A DNA stretch of 64,000 bases from Lycorma delicatula (taxonomy: Eukaryota > Arthropoda > Insecta > Hemiptera > Fulgoridae). The stretch is from assembly GCF_047948215.1 (NCBI RefSeq), contig NC_134463.1, positions 53,689,201 to 53,753,200 of the forward strand. The letters run 5' to 3'. This document shows, one piece after another, positions 10,933-22,813 of the stretch. Each line of letters starts with the position of its first letter. Position 1 is the stretch's first letter. Position numbers and translations under genes: made by a program. Below the pieces are notes generated by a model that searched no databases, had not been told where the DNA came from, and saw only the letters and a list, made by a program, of their open reading frames with translations.

Positions 10933-11689
10933 ATATATAAATATTCTGGATCGATTTGATAAACTAATACAATATACACAAATTTGTACAAATTAGATCC
11001 CAGTAATTCCATCCTGAATTATTATAAAAAATGAAAAAAAAAGATAATAAAAATTAATATAACATTTTTCTATTGACAGTTAAAAATTTTAAAAGTTACA
11101 AAAAATCGTTAAAACCCTTTTTTTTATTCAGGGGGTGTATTTTCCTACCCCTTGGTTAAATTGGAAAAGATTTTTCTACGTTTTAACCTTTCATTTGAAA
11201 AAAGTTATCTTTTATAAGTATATTTAAAAACTCAATTTTTTTAAGGACAGAGAAGTTTTTTAAATTTTTGTATTACGTCTTTCAGCGGTTTAAATTTCCT
11301 CTGCATCTTGTAAGAATGAAATTTGATGTGTCATTAAACAAAGATATTCACGTAAGACTTGAACTATGCAAATTTAAAGACATACTTGAAGAGACGAACT
11401 GATCCTTTCATAGGAAAGGAAATCGGATTGTTTCTATATTTTCTTACAAACGAATTGGTTACACAATACATCAATATTTTTTTTATATTTTACTACTGTA
11501 TCAGTTACACCAAGATTCTGTACTCATGCACGCTTTCTACAGTTGCACTGAAGGAATTATAATGAATATAATTTGAAGTGGCAGAAAAATTTTCTACTTT
11601 TGGTCTCAATACATTCATTTATTACATGACCTCGGGTGACTGCATGTTTAAGATTTCCAACTGTCCTAGACAAGTACTAGAATTTTTTT
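10933..11689. other. AT-rich spacer
   Basis: No recognisable gene. The stretch around 11280-11660 is slightly richer in GC and may be a diverged extension of the neighbouring repeat A, but I could not confirm this by eye. Confidence 0.4.
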
Positions 11690-12495
11690 CTGTGAGCCGT
11701 CCATATCTCAAAACGTAAAGAAAATGAACTTTTACCCATCCCCCACCAACCATGCGACCAAGAGTAACACCGTAGTATTTTAATTAAAAAATTCGTTAAA
11801 AAACATAAAAAATTAACATATATAAAATAGTATTTAAAAAAATCCCTTTTGGCACGTTGGAAGGTGGAGGTAGATTTTACTTGTGCTAAGTACGGGATAA
11901 AAAAAATTTCCACTTTAAAATTAATAAAAACTTCAAATTTCTCTATGCGACAATGGTGCATGTGAAAAAAAGTTTCACATGTTTAGCATACGACAAGCCC
12001 CATCTTACAATTTCAGCAATATTTTGGTCATCCCTTGCCGTAAGGGTTGGTCATATCAAAAATTGTTTCAGGCAAAAATTTTAGGTAATCTTTAGAGGAC
12101 TAAGGACCATTTTAAACCAATTTGATACTATGCCTATTAAGGGAGGTATGATTTTTTGGCTTTAAAACCTCATTTTTTTCACCCCCTGGGCCAATGGTTG
12201 GTGATATCGAAAAAATGTATGTATATATGTTTTAGGCCCTTATCCATAGAACAGTATAAACTTTAAACGAATTCGATACTTTACTTAATAAAAAAGTTAT
12301 AGCGATATTTTGTTGTTTTTTTCGAAAAAGCTCCCCCGTTTCCACCCCGATGGTTCGATTTTGGCCGTTAACAAACTCGACCGAGATTTTGTGACGAGTT
12401 ATTTTTAAGGAACAGTTTGAAAGTGATTGGTTAAGAAAACGGCAGTTATCGTGTCTACCCATTAAAATGGGTATCTTTCTTAAAAAATCTACCTA
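11690..12495 (-). repeat. Family A dispersed repeat, copy A1
   Basis: The reverse complement of 11840-12495 matches 50465-51350 over several hundred bases. Shared blocks include GGTCGAGTTTGTTAACGGCC, TATCGAATTCGTTTAAAGTT, GGCCCAGGGGGTG, TAATAGGCATAGTATC, TATGACCAACCCTTACG and TCCCGTACTTAGCA. The 11690-11840 end matches a separate fragment at 48345-48480. No domain is visible in the open frames within it, so it is likely a non-autonomous element or UTR-like part of a larger TE. Confidence 0.82.
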
Positions 12496-12499
12496 AAAA

Positions 12500-13589
12500 T
12501 ATACCTTAGGTGAAATTAACATTTCTACTATTTTTAATACTTCATTATTATTATTCATCATTTATTATTATTTTTTTTAATAAGAATTTGTTTAAATAAT
12601 TTTATTTGTGCAACATTTACAGTCAATATATTCAATATTGGTTACATTTTCATACTCAATTATTTATCTAATAATTGATTAATATTCTTTTTTTCAGTCT
12701 ATCCTTAAATTCATTATAGGTGAACGACAGCTGAATTTTAATGAATACATAATAGTAACATTTTACAAATGAAAATCGCTACTTTACGAATCATAGGAAG
12801 AACCCTATATTTTCATTATTATTAATTCTAGATGCATAATTGTAATTTAAATTAATAACAGTACATACAGTGTAATGACGAAAAATTTGTTTTTAAAATA
12901 CCTTAAACTGTTGTGAATAAACAGTAATTATAAATAATTTTTATAATTTCACTTAAATATTAATAAATACAAATACCTAAAAAACATATATTTAAAATAA
13001 ATAGGTCTACAGAAAATATCGAAGTCAAATTAGTAGTATAACGATACAAATTATTACCGCTAAACTATAATTAAACATATTAATTTTTATCTAATTTCTT
13101 ATAAATTTAAATATATTAAATAACCGTCTGAATAAATAATATTTAAAAAAGATTGTAGAAATTTCTAAATAACAGTAATTGAGAAACGTAGCTAAAGAAA
13201 TATTTATTATAATCGAGGTACTAATTTAAATGAAACAAAACAACTATTGCTAACTACTATTTCTTATCTTTTTTTTTTTTTTTAATGACTTGGACTAGAC
13301 TCTGATTTTTTATAAAAATCTAGCTTCTTACACTCGCATACACACACAAAAAAAATCATGGCCGAAGGTAACTAATTAAAAATCTTGTAACCAATCGATT
13401 CGGAATTCTGAGTTATTTAACTGATTTTGTAATTTGTTTAACAAAATTGAAAACAAAAAAGAATCCTAAAAAAAATTGAAATGGTATTTCACAACAGTAC
13501 AGGAATAAAAAAAATTAAACTCTTACCCCTTAAAGAATAAAATGGAAAATAAAAATTTAAACTCTTACAAATTTGTCTACTTTTTTTAA
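12500..13589. other. AT-rich spacer
   Basis: No supported gene or repeat; only low-complexity A/T runs. Confidence 0.5.
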
Positions 13590-13990
13590 ATTTCGAAAAC
13601 TATTAGAGACCACGCAAAAATCATTTTCTTCTGTTATTCTTTCTTCCTCATTTACAAGAAATTTTGCTGTATAAATTATTTCTCTAAACTTCATTCTACC
13701 CAAACAATTCTCCTTTTTTTATCTTTATGTTCGTCTTCCTGTCTTTCTTTCTTTATGTATTCTGTTTGGCAAAAAGTTTCGAAAATTTGTGTATTAAGTT
13801 TTTTTTTTGGATTAATTCGGGTCATGCATCCGAGTAATTTTAATTTTGCTTCTAGTTAAGATTTCCAAATTTTATTTGGTTTTAAAAATTTCCTCGTTTA
13901 ATTTTTATTTTTACCCCCTTCTGATTTTCTAGCAATGTAGATTTATTTTCTAATATTAGGGGATTTTCTCAGCTATTCATATCTGCAGTT
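13590..13990 (-). pseudogene. LINE reverse-transcriptase C-terminal remnant
   Basis: On the minus strand, frame-broken text resembles the tail of insect LINE polyproteins. A K(L)LGCMTRINP segment corresponds to the common LGHVTRMDP-like motif. It is followed by NTQIFETFC and RMKFREIIYTAKFLVNEEER. It is too decayed to place in a clade and has no RT active site. The neighbouring RT fragment at 14850-15966 is on the same strand but covers a similar C-terminal region, so this is probably a separate insertion. Confidence 0.45.
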
Positions 13991-14004
13991 TCAGTTCCGT
14001 ATTT

Positions 14005-14010
<6 letters not shown>

Positions 14011-14052
<42 letters not shown>
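14011..14052. repeat. (TA)n microsatellite
   Basis: About 21 uninterrupted TA units. Confidence 0.97.
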
Positions 14053-14055
<3 letters not shown>

Positions 14056-14159
14056 TTGCCTGGTCTTAAATTGAAAACAAATTTTGACCGGATAAACCGA
14101 TTTTAATGACATTTTGCATAGAGACTAGAGTATATGAGACACTTTGTTGGTAAAGCTTT

Positions 14160-14825
14160 GGAGACAATATCTCTAGGGAGTGGGGTAGATATTTCTTGGG
14201 GAAATTTTTTCAAAATTTTGCAAACATAACCACACTTTATATTAAGATCCATTACATTAGTGCATGCGTATCATAAATTTAAATAAATATTTCCCCCAAA
14301 ATTCATTACCCATCGCCAAAAATCGAAAAAGCTATCTTTATATTTATTGCATATTTTTTAACCGAGATCCCCAAAAATTACTTTGGGGCAATAATTTAGG
14401 TGGAAGAACCGATCAAAGTTTAAAAATATAATTTTTTTGAATTTTTTAAAAATTGTTTGCTTTATTTAATGTTTTAATAATTATATTACAATAAGATTTC
14501 ATCATAATTTATTCCGTACCCTAAGAAATAAATCATAGATAAAATTTTATTGATTGTACATTTTTTAGTGGACATTTTTTTATTCTCTTCCCTTTAAAAT
14601 AGTAAACGTAGAAAAATTTAAAAAAATTTCTTAAAAAAGTTTTTGGAAGTGGGGAGCAAAAAAATACTGATTATTATTATTATTATTTTTTTTTTTTTTT
14701 TTTTTTGGTTTATTTAAATATATAATGATAATTTTACAATAAAACTTCATCATTAATTTCCCCCCACACAAATAAAAAATTCTTGTTAACTTTTTTCATG
14801 TATCATTTTTCCACTTTTTTTGTTT
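14160..14825. repeat. Family C dispersed repeat, copy C1
   Basis: Shares order and sequence with 34590-35335. Common blocks are the ACTTTATATTAA block, the CCAAAAATCG-AAAAGC block, GATCAAAGTTTAAAAATAT, ACAATAA-ATTTCATCATAA, GGTTTATTTAAATATATAAT and TTTTTTCATG-ATCATT. It abuts the 3' end of the antisense LINE at 14850. A T23-like run with TTA repeats (14669-14706) is internal. No coding capacity. Confidence 0.8.
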
Positions 14826-14849
14826 TCAGTCATATGAAGGTTTGATGCA

Positions 14850-15966
14850 TTTCTCCAAGATTCCCTAACTAATACCACTAGTTTGATTTCGGTATACCCC
14901 CCTACATCCTACTTCTCTAACAATTTTTTTCACATATTCCAAACGTTGCCTGCGTGCAAAATTTTTCCTGTCTACCTGTCCCTCCAGTATCGAAAAGACT
15001 ATTCCACAATGGCTTAAGATGTTACCTAAAAGTCTGTCTCTTCTTTTAGCTATATTTTTTCCAACTGCTTCTTTCTTCATCAATTTGTCTCAATACCTCT
15101 TCACTGGTCACTTTATCCACCCATCAGATTTTTAACTTTCTCGTATATCACCACATATCAAAAGCTTCTAATCTTTTATTCTCAGGTACTCAGATCGTCC
15201 AAGTTTCACTTCTATATAAAGCTACGCTCCAAACGTTTACTTCTTTCAATAATGTTTTCCTGATGTTTAAATTAAGTTTTGATGTAAGCAAATTATATTT
15301 TTGACTGAAAGCTCGATTCGCATGTGTTATTGGGCATCTTTTATCGCTCCTGCTTCTTCCCAAATAACAAAACATCTACTTCCCATATCATAAAATTCTA
15401 TTAATCTTGATTAATCTACTTCCATCGTTATTAATTCTACTTCCCTAATAACAAAATTCTTCTACCTCCATAATCTTTTTCTCTTTTTTCCTGTTTTTAT
15501 ATTCAGCGTTCCATGTACATTATTTCTACTACATTTCATCACTTTCGTTTTGTTCTTGTTTATTTTCATGCTGCAGTTCTTGCATAAGATTTCATCCATG
15601 CAATTCATTGTTTCTTGTATGTCTTTTTACTCTCGGCTAGAATTACTATATCATCAGCAAATCTTAGCACCTTTATCTTTTCACCTTGCACTGTTACTCC
15701 GGATGTAAACTGTTCTTTAACATCATTAACTGCTTGTTCTGTATAAAGATTAAAAAGTACGGGGGATAGGGAACATCTATGTCTGATTCCCTTTTTTATT
15801 ACTGCTTCTTTCGTATGCTCTTGGATTAGTACTGTTACAGTTTGATTCCTGTAAATGTTAGCAATTGCTCTTCTATATCTATACTTGAACCCCAAATTTT
15901 TTTAAATTCTAAACATTTTATCCAGTCTACGTTATCAAAGGCCTTTTCTAAGCCTATAAATCCCAT
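14850..15966 (-). pseudogene. Insect endonuclease/RT-type LINE, 5'-truncated ORF2 remnant
   Basis: The reading runs from 15966 down. It starts in the RT fingers/palm with FIGLEKAFDNVDWIKC, continues GIRHRCSLSPVLFNLY and reaches the catalytic box LRFADDIVILAES at 15605-15895. After a gap comes the thumb/connection, FCYLGRSRSDKRCPI, then RKTLLKEVNVWSVALY and GSETWTI-like text (15190-15375). The C-terminal RLLGNIL-H, LEGQVDRKNFARRQRLEYV and VREVGCRGVY follow (14865-15083). The palm FADD is intact, but stops and frameshifts separate the blocks, and the endonuclease domain is absent by 5' truncation. The RLEYV-type C-terminus is common in hemipteran and termite LINEs of the RTE/Jockey area. The clade is not certain. 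Confidence 0.88.
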
Positions 15967-17364
15967 TTATGTTGATTTGATATTTTTACGCTATACAAGA
16001 ATAAATAACGGCCCATAAATAAAAAATAAAATAAATACAACCGCCGCTAAATAAATAATTACCCGTCCCTTAAAAGAAATTTACAACAACAAGGGACTTT
16101 TGTGCAGGTCCTGTGATTAGTAGGGAAATACATAAATCTCCCGTTACCTTACGTTCCATCCCGTTTCGAATAAATAACCAATGCTAAAAAACTATTACAA
16201 TTTTGTTGCCAGTTTTTTAAATCATATATTTAAATTAATTAGACGACAAATTTAGAAATAATTTAACACATTTGTACGGGTATGATAAACGATTTTATAT
16301 CGCTTTTATGAAAAATAGCAATGTTCAAACCCTGACCTTTTGGATTTAAAGTTGAGAGCATAGAAATTATGATGTCCAAAAAATATTACAGGAAATAAAA
16401 AGATTAATTAAAAATAAGTAAGATGTAAGAAATAAATATCGATATTAAAATATGAGTAAAGAAAACCATGATAAAGTATTACAAAACATTCAAATGATTT
16501 GCTACATGATTTATGTAATCAAATACTCGATAACAATAATAAATGTTAAAATTTAAAAAGAGTTAATACTTTTAAATAAAGGAATGAATCTACTGAAATT
16601 GAAAATAGATTACGTAATTTAAATTCAGTTCACATTCTTTTATCAAGATACATTTATTTTTATGAAGTTGTTTTTAATAAAACTTCGTAGTTTCAATTGA
16701 CTTCAACTCGATTTATTTCTTTTTAAATACTTGATTCTTAATATAAGGATTAAATAAAAAAATCGTGATTGAAATTTCTAGCTGATTTTCTTACATTCAT
16801 TTAACAGAAAAAATAATTTAAAACGGTAATACCATCTCATGAATGAAATGTAAAATTATACGAGAAACTTTAATATCCTCTTAAGTCATAATATAAATTA
16901 CAAGACATCTGAATGTAAACGTGCATATTTCTGTTCAAGTCGGTTTTTATTTTATAACATGTTTCCTGTATATTTTTACAAAAGAAAAGTGATTTTATTT
17001 CGACCTACGTTACCAGTTTCCACTATTATATATTATATCTTATAGTTTTATTAATGTGTTAATTTCTTGCAAGTTTATTCCCATATATTTTTTTTATTAA
17101 TTCTACTTTTTTCATTCAATAAAAATTTTTCAACTTTAAAAAAAATGTTTTTTTTTAATAAATGCTTTGTATTTTTCACTTATTTATATTAATTGGTAGA
17201 AAATGGAATTAATATCTTTACAATAATATATATTTTCTTGAAAAAAAAATTATATAAATATTAGTGTATGGTTGAATAACGTTCTTAAATAATAAATAAT
17301 TTACCAGTAGATAAAGAAAGAAATAAAGTAAAATAAATATTCATATATTAAATTGAATTAAATT
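15967..17364. other. AT-rich spacer
   Basis: No coding or RNA signal. A slightly GC-richer patch at 16000-16170 has no recognisable domain. Confidence 0.45.
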
Positions 17365-18830
17365 TTGCTGCTACCACTATTAATAATATGCCACCAGTTG
17401 CAGAATTACGACCTGCAGGCCCAGAGTAGCATAGAAGCAATGAAAGAAGAGGATATGTACAAGTACCTAGGATGCGATCAAACGATAAAATTGAAGCACA
17501 AAGCCATTAAGGAAAAACTTAAGAAAACGTATGAAAAGAGATTAAAATTAATTTTAAAATCTGAACTTAATTGGGAAAAAAGTGAAGGCAGTGAGCACGT
17601 ATGCAGTACCAGTACTCACGTATGCGTTAGGTATAATAAAATACAGTGAAGCAGAGTTAGACGAGTTGAACAGACTCACTAGAAAAAGTTTTTACCAAAA
17701 AATGTCCCACCACATCCACTCGTGAAAAGAAAGATAAACGCTCTCGAGAAAGGAAGGTGGAAGAAAAGTACTCGATATTAAAAGTCTATGCTACGGCCAG
17801 AACGAAAACTTAAGGGATTACTTCCATAGCAGGCAACAACCCTTCTATCAAGCCATCGTAGGGGCAGACCAAAACTATACGCCATTAAACCTAGCCAACA
17901 GGCCTAAAAACGTAGAACACATAAAGTGAGCAATGCAGATAAAATTCTAGATTGGGGAAGAAAAGAGCTGCATGGGTGATACAGCCACCGTCTAGAGCAG
18001 GAAGAAGTCGACAAAGCAGCTTTAAATAATTGGTTTGTGCAAGGAAAGTTACATTCTGAGACTGAGAGGTTTATATGTAGCATACAGGATCAAGTAGTAG
18101 CAACAAGAAATTTTAAGAGAGTCATTCTTGAAGAAAGTATCAACAACAAATGTAGGCTATGTATGCAACACAATGAAACAATAGACCATATAATCACTGG
18201 CTGTACGATTCTAGCTCCGACGGAGTACACCAGGAGACATAACAACGTGGCAAAAATTTTACACAGAACTCTGCGATAGATACAAGTTAGAGCTTCAAAA
18301 AGGGCCCTACTCTACTTATGAACCAGCCTCCTTTTTGGAGAACAACAACGCAAAAGTTTCTGGAACTAGGGAATTGTAATAGGAAAACCCATCAACTTTA
18401 ATAAGCCAGTTATAGTAGTAGTTGATAAAATGGAAAAGTAACTTACCTAATAGACGTAGCCATCCCATCAAGTAACAACATAAACACTAAACACAGTGAG
18501 AAGCTGCAAAAATATACAGATCTTGCTTTTGAAATTAAAGAAATGCGGAATCAAAAAGAATTTATATAATCTAGATAATTATATCTACGGAGGGAATAAT
18601 ACCATCTACTTTGCACAAGTCTTGAAAAACTGAAGAAGATCCAGTGAAAGACCCACGCGTTAATGCAAAGGAGCGTGATAATTGACACCTGCCATGTTGC
18701 CCGGAAGGCACTTAGTCGACAATAACAAGCCTAATCTCGTTGGTATAAATTACTCTGAGTTAAAGAAATGTCACCGACAAAAGTAAAAGCTGTGAAAGTG
18801 TGGGATGATAATCTAAATTAATTTGGTTTA
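17365..18830 (+). pseudogene. Non-LTR retrotransposon ORF, 3' half with CCHC-like finger
   Basis: A frameshifted but continuous plus-strand RT C-terminus. It reads MKEEDMYKYLGCDQTIKLKH and KTYEKRLKLILKSELNW. In the next frame it gives TYAVPVLTYALGIIKYSEAE, then LTRKSF, then PFYQAIVGADQNYTPLNLA. A block at 18037-18279 reads ETERFICSIQDQVVATRNFK and the finger CRLCMQHNETIDHIITGC (C-x2-C-x8-H-x4-C), then EYTRRHNNVAKILH. Downstream comes the endonuclease-like tail YLIDVAIPSSNNI and KYTDLAFEIKEMRN. That architecture (RT, then finger, then a restriction-like D-containing tail) resembles R2/R4-type LINEs. Clade assignment is an inference. It is 5'-truncated at about 17365, and the RT active site is missing. 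Confidence 0.85.
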
Positions 18831-19159
18831 ACTAGCGCTTACACGCTATGATTTATATACACGCATTGGTGAAAAATAATTTGAAATTTAATGAATAACT
18901 TTATAATGTAAATTCTATTTAAAAAAAAAGCTGACAACAAAGTTATTATACTTTGTTGGAATTAGGTACTTATTCTAATACAATGGAAAAATAATGGTAC
19001 ACGAAACAGAATCATTCTTTTGAATAAATCAGCATATTTAAAACAGTTTTGAAACGGGATAATTTTATACTTATGTAATAATTATTTATATTTTTTAAAA
19101 AAATAAGTTTACAAAGTTGAATGAAACAATTTTTTTTTTAAATTCACTTTTTTGTGGAA
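18831..19159. other. AT-rich spacer
   Basis: Nothing supported. Confidence 0.5.
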
Positions 19160-19295
19160 TTACGTCGATGGGCGTATTTTTCATGTCAGATGCAACGATG
19201 ACTATCTGGATTTTTTGACATTAGATAAGGAGTACCACAAGGCTCCGCGTTAAAACTAGTCTTGTACTAAATTTTCACTCCGGACCATGTCACCG
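19160..19295 (+). pseudogene. Jockey-like RT scrap (GVPQGS motif)
   Basis: The plus strand reads NYVDGRIFHVRCNDDYLDF, then after a frame change GVPQGSALKLVLY, a stop and IFTPD. This matches the Jockey-type pattern in which an RVN-type strand precedes the GVPQGSxLGPxLYNIYTxD box. Only about 40 residues remain. Too short for function or precise placement. Confidence 0.55.
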
Positions 19296-19299
19296 TCGC

Positions 19300-19658
19300 C
19301 TGACTGACTACCATTTTTAAATCGTGAAAACGACTTTCATCATTGTATATGACCCTAGAGCATCATCTCAATAATGTTGTTTCAAAACGTGAAACGTTTC
19401 TGTGAAATATTTTCTAAGTTTCACGCAAAATTTTACGTTGTATCGTTGCTCTCGAAAAACGCTCATTACAAAAATCGCTGCTAACACTTAAAAATGTTGT
19501 ACTTAAATAACAACACGAAAACTAAATGAGATATCAACAATCCAAGAAAATGTGGTTATAGAGAAGGTTATGCGAAACACAATGCTGCCAACCGCACGTC
19601 ACTAAATATCTCCGTTGGAAATTAACAAATTTCGGTTATTTTTTGAACAGGCCTAGTA
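19300..19658 (-). pseudogene. Mos1/SETMAR-type mariner, N-terminal transposase and one end
   Basis: The minus strand begins at a terminal segment GGCCTGTTCAAAAAATAACC (19658 downward), typical of mariner ends that have a TTCAAAAAATAACCGA core. Further in, the frame starting MSVFREQRYNVKFCVKL and continuing FTETFHVLKQHY-DDALG is the HTH N-terminus of the Mos1/SETMAR-like mariner transposases. After that the frame shifts and the sequence stops resembling transposase near 19300, where the Jockey-like scrap begins. The catalytic domain is missing. Confidence 0.8.
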
Positions 19659-19659
19659 T

Positions 19660-21179
19660 GTATGTTTTATTAAGGGGGTTGGTTGGAAACCTCTCATCAT
19701 ATGTTTTTTAAAATACGATTTATTTGTTGTTCCTTTTTCCTTGTTAACCGATTGTAAATAAACAAATTGTAAGGGGAAAAATGAAAAGTATATAAAAAAG
19801 ATTATGTAAATATTAAATTTATAGTAATTTGAACTAAGTTTTATTTTGTTTTTATTAGTATTTTTATTTTTTTTAATTTAGTTAATTTGTCGTTAACTTT
19901 TACACGACTTTTTTTACCAATTAAAAGAAATAAATACATGTGAATTGTAATGAAAAAAACCGAAATAAAATATTATTGAGGAACAATAGAGTAAAAGAGA
20001 ATTAAGTTTATTTAACTTAAAAGAATGAAAGAAAAAAAGAATAATGATAGATCGTGTGGTATTTAATGTAATGGAGTGCATAAGAGTTCCTGCAGCGCCA
20101 CATAGTTTTACACAGTCAAATCACGATCTCTGTTTTGTATATTGTTTATATAAATGTGTGTTTGTATATAACTGTGTAGTCATGGTGAGCATTGTGTACA
20201 CATACATATTATGTTTGTTCGCATATCAAGAGGTAAAAAGCACCGGGTGAGGAGGCATGCTGATTAAATATAAGATTGTCATCGGGCCGTAATGCCGGAA
20301 CAAGATCTTACAGAGATATTTCACACGTTGTGATATGCTGTGGTTCTCTTAACGTTTATAATAAAAGATTCAACTTGTCCATATTTGGTACGATCAGCAC
20401 AACACATTTTAACTAAATTCATTATACCATAAAAATTATATAATGCTATTCATTGTTAAGAATGCTAAAATTCTTGCTGATTTTTAACGACTTTTATTTT
20501 TTCCTTTTTTTTTTTTTACTTAAAACTATTTTTATTTATTTATTTATTACATTTTTTTATCGTTAGAGTAACAATTTATACTTGAACGTTCATAATTTTG
20601 ACATTTATAAAGGTTTTAAGAGAACACATACTCGTAAGTAATCTTGTTAATCAGGCAAATTTATGTCTGTTGTAATATTCATCAAATTTAAACATTATTT
20701 TTACATAAAGATGCTAGGTATTTATACATGCAAAACCTTTATTTATTTATGGTAATCGATTTTATACAAAACATGTATTTTTAAAATTCAGTTTGAGAAT
20801 TATTTAAAATAGTAGTCTATTAATTTTTCATTGTATTTAGTAAAATCACTGCATTTTAAAATTTAAAACAGGAAAGAAAAAAGTATTACAACAAAGTTAT
20901 AATACATTCCTACTTATTGGGTTATTTATTATTATGTAGTAGTCAATTTCTAATTAAAAAAATTTAACTTTGACTGCTCCCCCTCTCCTCCTATATTAGT
21001 TGCAAAGATTTTTTTGTATCAATTGTATTACTACTACGCCTAGGGAGACAAAAAAATTGGGTTAAAAAATATACAATAAATAAAAATATATTTTTCTATT
21101 TTGGGGAAGGAAGAAAATTTTGTTTAATGGTGAGATAAGCATGGACGCACGTACTGAGTTTAGTATAAAATGGTGAATG
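19660..21179. other. Spacer, no supported gene
   Basis: 1.5 kb with one slightly GC-richer patch (20040-20340) containing a 68-codon open frame (20044-20250) rich in C, V and Y. I recognise no domain, and the composition argues against coding. Confidence 0.4.
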
Positions 21180-21345
21180 TTCAATCACGGCATTTTTCAT
21201 ACGTTACAAAATTCCATTTCCAGATTCCCACGAACAGGATTTTCTATAAGCTTCTGTTGCAAATTAATTCATCAGTCAGCCAAAAAAATATGTCAAATAG
21301 CCAACATAAGTCGTAAAAAAAAATCAACAGTCTACATCCTTAATT
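21180..21345 (+). repeat. Type 1 SINE, 3' half
   Basis: The segment from CACGGCATTTTTCATACG through TTCCATTTCCAGATTCCC, AGCTTCTGTTGCAAATTAAT, AGCCAAAAAAATATG and AAATAGCCAACATAAGTCG matches, base by base with few changes, the reverse complement of 22100-22240. The tRNA-like head is missing or too diverged. Confidence 0.75.
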
Positions 21346-21835
21346 ATTGTAAACACTGTTCGAAAGATTTAAATAGAATCTTTTAAATAATTTTTTTCTT
21401 TTAGCGGAATATAAAATCTTTAGTAAATGAAATTAATTTTCATGTGACTATTTAAAAGTAGGTCTTTTCTTTATAAATTACTAATTAAAATTATTGTGAT
21501 TTTTTTAAATATATTATGTGTTTTTAAATAAACTATTTTTTTTTTTAAATTTGGGTAAATGTTAATAATTGAAACACAGAAAGAATTGCTTTTATAATTT
21601 TCAAAGAAGAGTATTCATTAAGTATTTCTGTGCTTTCACATATGATTAATACAGAAAATAAAATACAGAAAATAGGTTTTTATTAAATAAAAACTAGATT
21701 TCTTAAATGATAATAAGTATTTATAGATTATATAATTAAAAAAAGTTATCCAAAAAAATATATATAATCAAATAAATAAAATAATATTGAATAAATAAAT
21801 AAAAAATTTCGTTATTCGATTTTTTGGTTTTGATT

Positions 21836-21888
<53 letters not shown>

Positions 21889-22099
21889 ATATTATAATAC
21901 ATTTTTTGATTCATTTTTTAATAATATTAAAATATTCAATATTTTAATATTATTAAATAAGAATTAATCATATTATGTAAACAATTAAAACAACAAATAT
22001 ATATATATATTTGTAATATAACTTAACATTACTTCAAATTAAATATCAAGGCCCAAAGGTTATTAGGATAAATTTAAGGTCGACTTCATCTTTACCTGT
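21346..22099. other. AT-rich spacer with microsatellite
   Basis: Holds a (TA)22 array at 21839-21883; otherwise nothing supported. Confidence 0.5.
21839..21883. repeat. (TA)n microsatellite
   Basis: About 22 TA units, flanked by TTCAATA repeats on both sides. Confidence 0.97.
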
Positions 22100-22318
22100 T
22101 AAGGGAGTAGGCTGTTGACTTTTTTACGACTTAATTTTGGCTATTTAACTTTTTTTTTGGCTGATAGATGAATTAATTTACAACAGAAGCTGAAAGAGAA
22201 TCTTGTATATGGGAATATGAAAATGGAATTTTTTTAACCTATGAAAAGTGCCATGTTTGACTGGGATTCAAACCCGGGACCCTGGATAAAAGGTCAAAAC
22301 GCTATTACTACACAACGG
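22100..22318 (-). repeat. tRNA-derived SINE, type 1, with long 3' body
   Basis: On the minus strand a box B-like GGGTTTGAATCCC lies within the tRNA-like head. It is followed by a CATGGCACTTTTCATAGG linker and then the body shared with 21180-21345. This is the best copy for reading the full body: head, ATTCCATTTTCATATTCC block, CAGCTTCTGTTGTAAATTAA block, AAATAGCCAAAATTAAGTCG block and a CTACTCCCTTAA terminus. Confidence 0.8.
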
Positions 22319-22813
22319 AAATAGGAAATGTGTGATGCAAAAAATATCTTGGAGCCTTCGGGACCATCGTTCAGGTATTGTTTCAGAAAATGAGATTGAT
22401 AACAATTTAGATAAATATCTGCTCGGAAATACTTAAAGCAAATCCACTTTTTTTAGTAAAAAACGTTAGATCGATATTTTATTTTAGATTGAAATCTCTT
22501 AGGGCTTTATAATGTAACGAAATTGTATATTAATATTTATTGGTAATCTCTTTTTTTATAAAACAAGTAAAATTCAAACAAAAATCTGATTCAGATAAAA
22601 CACGAATATGTTTAAATTCATATTAAATCATTTTTCGTTCACTTGAAGTTCATTAACAAAATATGCTCCCTGTGTAGTAATAGAACGATGCGTTTCATAC
22701 AGTCGGACGTTCGGCAATTCGAACGCTGTGGATAAAAAAAATTTAAACTAATCACAAAGTCGCAAAGATTCTGGTTTGCAATCTATAAATTTATTAGAAA
22801 AGAAGTTTTAGTT
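22319..22813. other. Spacer
   Basis: Nothing firm. A stretch near 22675-22735 containing GGCAATTCGAACGC looks like a very degenerate box B. Confidence 0.4.
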
